Source: Jiulongibacter sp024742395
GTDB lineage: Bacteria > Bacteroidota > Bacteroidia > Cytophagales > Spirosomataceae
DNA: 64,000 bases
Reading direction: 5' to 3'
Assembly: GCA_965249455.1 (NCBI GenBank)
Contig: OZ252236.1
Coordinates: 2,294,001-2,358,000 of the forward strand
Made by a program: the position numbers and the translations under genes. The notes below the pieces were generated by a model, which did not search any database, was not told where the DNA came from, and saw only the letters and a list, made by a program, of their open reading frames with translations. The stretch's first letter is position 1. Every line of letters starts with the position of its first letter. This document shows positions 62,335-64,000 of this stretch, one piece after another.

Positions 62335-62556
62335 TTTAGTGGTTTTAAAGACAGCTTAATTTAAAAGAGCTCTCAGGTGAAGAAAGGTCTATTTGTAAGC
62401 TTTATCTGACATTAAATTGCTTTCAAAGATAGATAAAATATAGGCCAGAGTGTAAATACAATTCCTTTAAGCCACTACAAGTCCTATGGAGTTTTCGATT
62501 CTTTGACCTTTCCAGGTAGAAATTTGCAGGTCAATAATGGTGGATTTGATTTCAGA

Positions 62557-63090
62557 TTAGCTTAGACTTTTTTTAAATGCTGTAAACAGATTGTTCAGCT
62601 CTTTTTTTGTTTTCTCATCAGGTATTTTCTTGTCGGTTATTATTTTACCCTTGATACCACTTATTAGCAGTGTCGTATCATCTGAGAAGGTACTTTGAAG
62701 AGTTTTCATAATTAGTTTAAGTTCTTCATGTCCTTTCTCGCCGCTGGCCGAGGCAGTAATAATTCCAACGGGTTTGGTAGAGAAAATTGTTGTGGAAACA
62801 CTCCATTCCAGAGCGTTCTTTAAGGCACTTGGAATGCCGAATATATATTCTGGTGTACAAAAGAGCACTCCGTCTGCCTTTGAAATTTCATTTCGAAACT
62901 TCTTAATGGCCTCTGGTACCTTGTGATCCGTTAATTCCGTTCTGAAATGTGGTAATTCACTAAGGTTGTCAATGATTTCGAATTCCATTTCTGAACTATA
63001 CGTTTCTTTAAGGTAGTGTAGAATGGCAAGATTGCCTGAATTCTGACTGGCACTGCCGCAGAGTCCAATAATTCTTTTTTTAAGATTCAT
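62557..63090 (-). CDS. NADPH-dependent FMN reductase
   Basis: A 177-residue flavodoxin-like protein of the FMN reductase/azoreductase family: LCGSASQNSGNLAIL binds FMN phosphate, and CTPEYIFGIPSALKNALEWS is the family signature. It reduces flavins or quinones using NADPH. It starts 9 bases after the stop codon of the second DoxX gene, so they are probably cotranscribed. Confidence 0.92.
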   Translation of the reverse strand: MNLKKRIIGLCGSASQNSGNLAILHYLKETYSSEMEFEIIDNLSELPHFRTELTDHKVPEAIKKFRNEISKADGVLFCTPEYIFGIPSALKNALEWSVSTTIFSTKPVGIITASASGEKGHEELKLIMKTLQSTFSDDTTLLISGIKGKIITDKKIPDEKTKKELNNLFTAFKKSLS

Positions 63091-63098
63091 CTAAATGT

Positions 63099-63530
63099 TT
63101 AATGCAGTTTATTGAAAAGTATTGAATCAATTTCCAGGTGTTTTTCTTTCATAGTGCTCAGCCCAAAAGCGGCAGCTGAGGCAGCAAAGACTGAATAGTC
63201 AAAAGCTCCTTTCACTCCCGTAGAGAAGGTGATAGCCAAAGCAAAGAGCAACATGAGGTATCCGCTTAACCTGGCAATTAATTCTGTTTTTAAGCCAACG
63301 ATAAGGCATAAACCAAAGAGTGCTTCGGCCAAAGTGGCTATGAGAGCTACGGTTGGGATAAATACCTGTGGTACCCATGGATTCATTGCCTGTGTACTTT
63401 CTACAAAGCTTCCCCAATTGCCCCAGGCAGAAACCTCAGCTGGCCAAAGGCCAAGTCTGTCTGCTACCGCCGATAAGAAACCTGCTGCATTTCCGAATCT
63501 TAAATAGGTTTTGATTAGGAGTGTTTTCAT
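63099..63530 (-). CDS. DoxX-like family membrane protein (second copy)
   Basis: A 143-residue four-helix protein. Its core VALIATLAEALFGLCLIVGLKTELIARLSGYLMLLFALAITFSTGVKGAFDYSVF-like region is in the DoxX-like group (no run longer than 20 is meant as a motif). ATG 63530 (MKTLLIKTYLRFGNAAGF) is preferred over an upstream ATG (63560), which would add 10 residues before a natural start. It is followed 9 bases later by the FMN reductase. Confidence 0.8.
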   Translation of the reverse strand: MKTLLIKTYLRFGNAAGFLSAVADRLGLWPAEVSAWGNWGSFVESTQAMNPWVPQVFIPTVALIATLAEALFGLCLIVGLKTELIARLSGYLMLLFALAITFSTGVKGAFDYSVFAASAAAFGLSTMKEKHLEIDSILFNKLH

Positions 63531-63660
63531 TCTATTCGTTTTAAAATCATAGTTGAACATTCTTAGGCCTTTTAGTGTATACCTACTCTAAAGTGTACAG
63601 CCTAAGGTTAATGGTTTGTATGTAAGGGTATTAAGGGGCTTGTGCCCTGCAATCCTAAGA

Positions 63661-63999
63661 TTATTCCGGGAGTATGAGTTCTTTGGCTGTTCTTGGATGA
63701 GTTACTACAGCCAATAACTTAGTTATTGTTGTTGCACTGGGGTTTCTGCCTAATCCGTGTAAAGCCATTAAGGGCTCGTAAAATGTTTCGCCTGCTTTAA
63801 GTGTTTTAAGGGGCTGTCCTTCCACTTTAAAAACATACTCGCCCTCTAACACATAGCCATAAACTGGCCCAGGATGACGGTGTGGACTGGATTCTTGTTT
63901 GGGTTGAATAATTAACTCAACGGTAGAAACACGAGCTGCCTGACCTGCGACTTTTTCTTCAATATCCACCGCAGAAATAAGCTTTATTCCTGAAGACAT
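63661..63999 (-). CDS. Cupin-domain protein
   Basis: A 112-residue single-cupin protein with metal-site motifs SPHRHPGPVYGYVLEGEYVFK (first) and HGLGRNP-type (second). It starts with ATG at 63999, one base from the window edge; a longer form upstream cannot be excluded. Cupins of this kind often sit with DoxX and flavin reductase genes in a stress cluster. It lies 100 bases upstream of the second DoxX gene. Confidence 0.85.
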   Translation of the reverse strand: MSSGIKLISAVDIEEKVAGQAARVSTVELIIQPKQESSPHRHPGPVYGYVLEGEYVFKVEGQPLKTLKAGETFYEPLMALHGLGRNPSATTITKLLAVVTHPRTAKELILPE

Positions 64000-64000
64000 C

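Noticed and set aside
62460..62556. 29 open codons after the FMN reductase stop in the same frame (SEIKSTIIDLQ...).
   Set aside because: There is no start codon; could be a remnant of a longer protein, but evidence is too thin to call a pseudogene.
1..64000. tRNA, rRNA, tmRNA, known riboswitches, transposases, integrases, phage or toxin-antitoxin genes.
   Set aside because: None recognised by eye in any intergenic stretch or product; a covariance-model scan would be decisive.

Overview
The window is about 64 kb of low-GC chromosome from a member of the Bacteroidota, most likely an aerobic Cytophagales-type bacterium. The evidence is a SusC/SusD outer-membrane pair, Bacteroidota-specific families (DUF4290, DUF3276/PUR-alpha-like), many Sec and lipoprotein signal peptides, almost no Shine-Dalgarno sequences, and promoter-like elements of the form TTG-N(16-23)-TAnnTTTG. 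The genus cannot be named from sequence alone. I found no tRNA, rRNA, prophage, insertion sequence, CRISPR or defence island.

Layout. 1-3.5 kb: a NUDIX hydrolase diverges from a CorC-type membrane protein, pyrE and a DUF2306 protein. 3.5-7.5 kb: an Ldh-family oxidoreductase, then a 1-kb gene-free stretch with five tandem ~187-bp units built from nested palindromes, then a DEAD-box RNA helicase with a long leader. 7.5-12 kb: a lipoprotein, hisB, a CPA1 Na+/H+ antiporter and an ExbB-ExbD pair. 12-16.4 kb: a LytS/LytTR two-component pair, a phosphatase, an outer-membrane barrel and a DUF937 protein. 16.4-22.6 kb: the conserved ftsH-rsfS / birA locus and a large GH63-like glucosidase. 22.6-30.5 kb: a SusC-SusD-amidohydrolase operon. 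30.8-36.4 kb: mutS, an endonuclease/phosphatase-fold protein, a SASA-type esterase, a DUF1572 protein and a small membrane protein. 37.1-39.3 kb: DUF4290-murA-ywbE. 39.5-46.1 kb: a GHL10 lipoprotein, DinB, YbjQ, DUF58, RlpA, DUF3276 and two Rossmann proteins. 46.3-48.3 kb: a second two-component system. 48.3-52.3 kb: an AraC regulator and SDR divergent from a PQQ dehydrogenase with an inserted cytochrome c domain. 52.3-55.3 kb: a MacAB-like exporter operon. 55.7-61.1 kb: four exported proteins (GGCT-fold lipoprotein, sulfatase, DUF4038/GH140-like hydrolase, ADP-ribosylglycohydrolase family). 61.3-64 kb: DoxX, Crp/Fnr regulator, FMN reductase, second DoxX and cupin, resembling a redox-stress cluster.

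Most genes are housekeeping or common accessory genes. The parts that deserve a second look are the palindromic array (4657-5504), the exported sulfatase/GH/ARH island, the SusCD-propeller-amidohydrolase operon, the 15-bp inverted repeat around the doxX promoter region, a MurA with Asp in place of the fosfomycin-target Cys, terminators embedded in convergent coding ends, and a 46-codon secreted ORF in a 713-bp gap. I did not find a clearly new multi-gene system.
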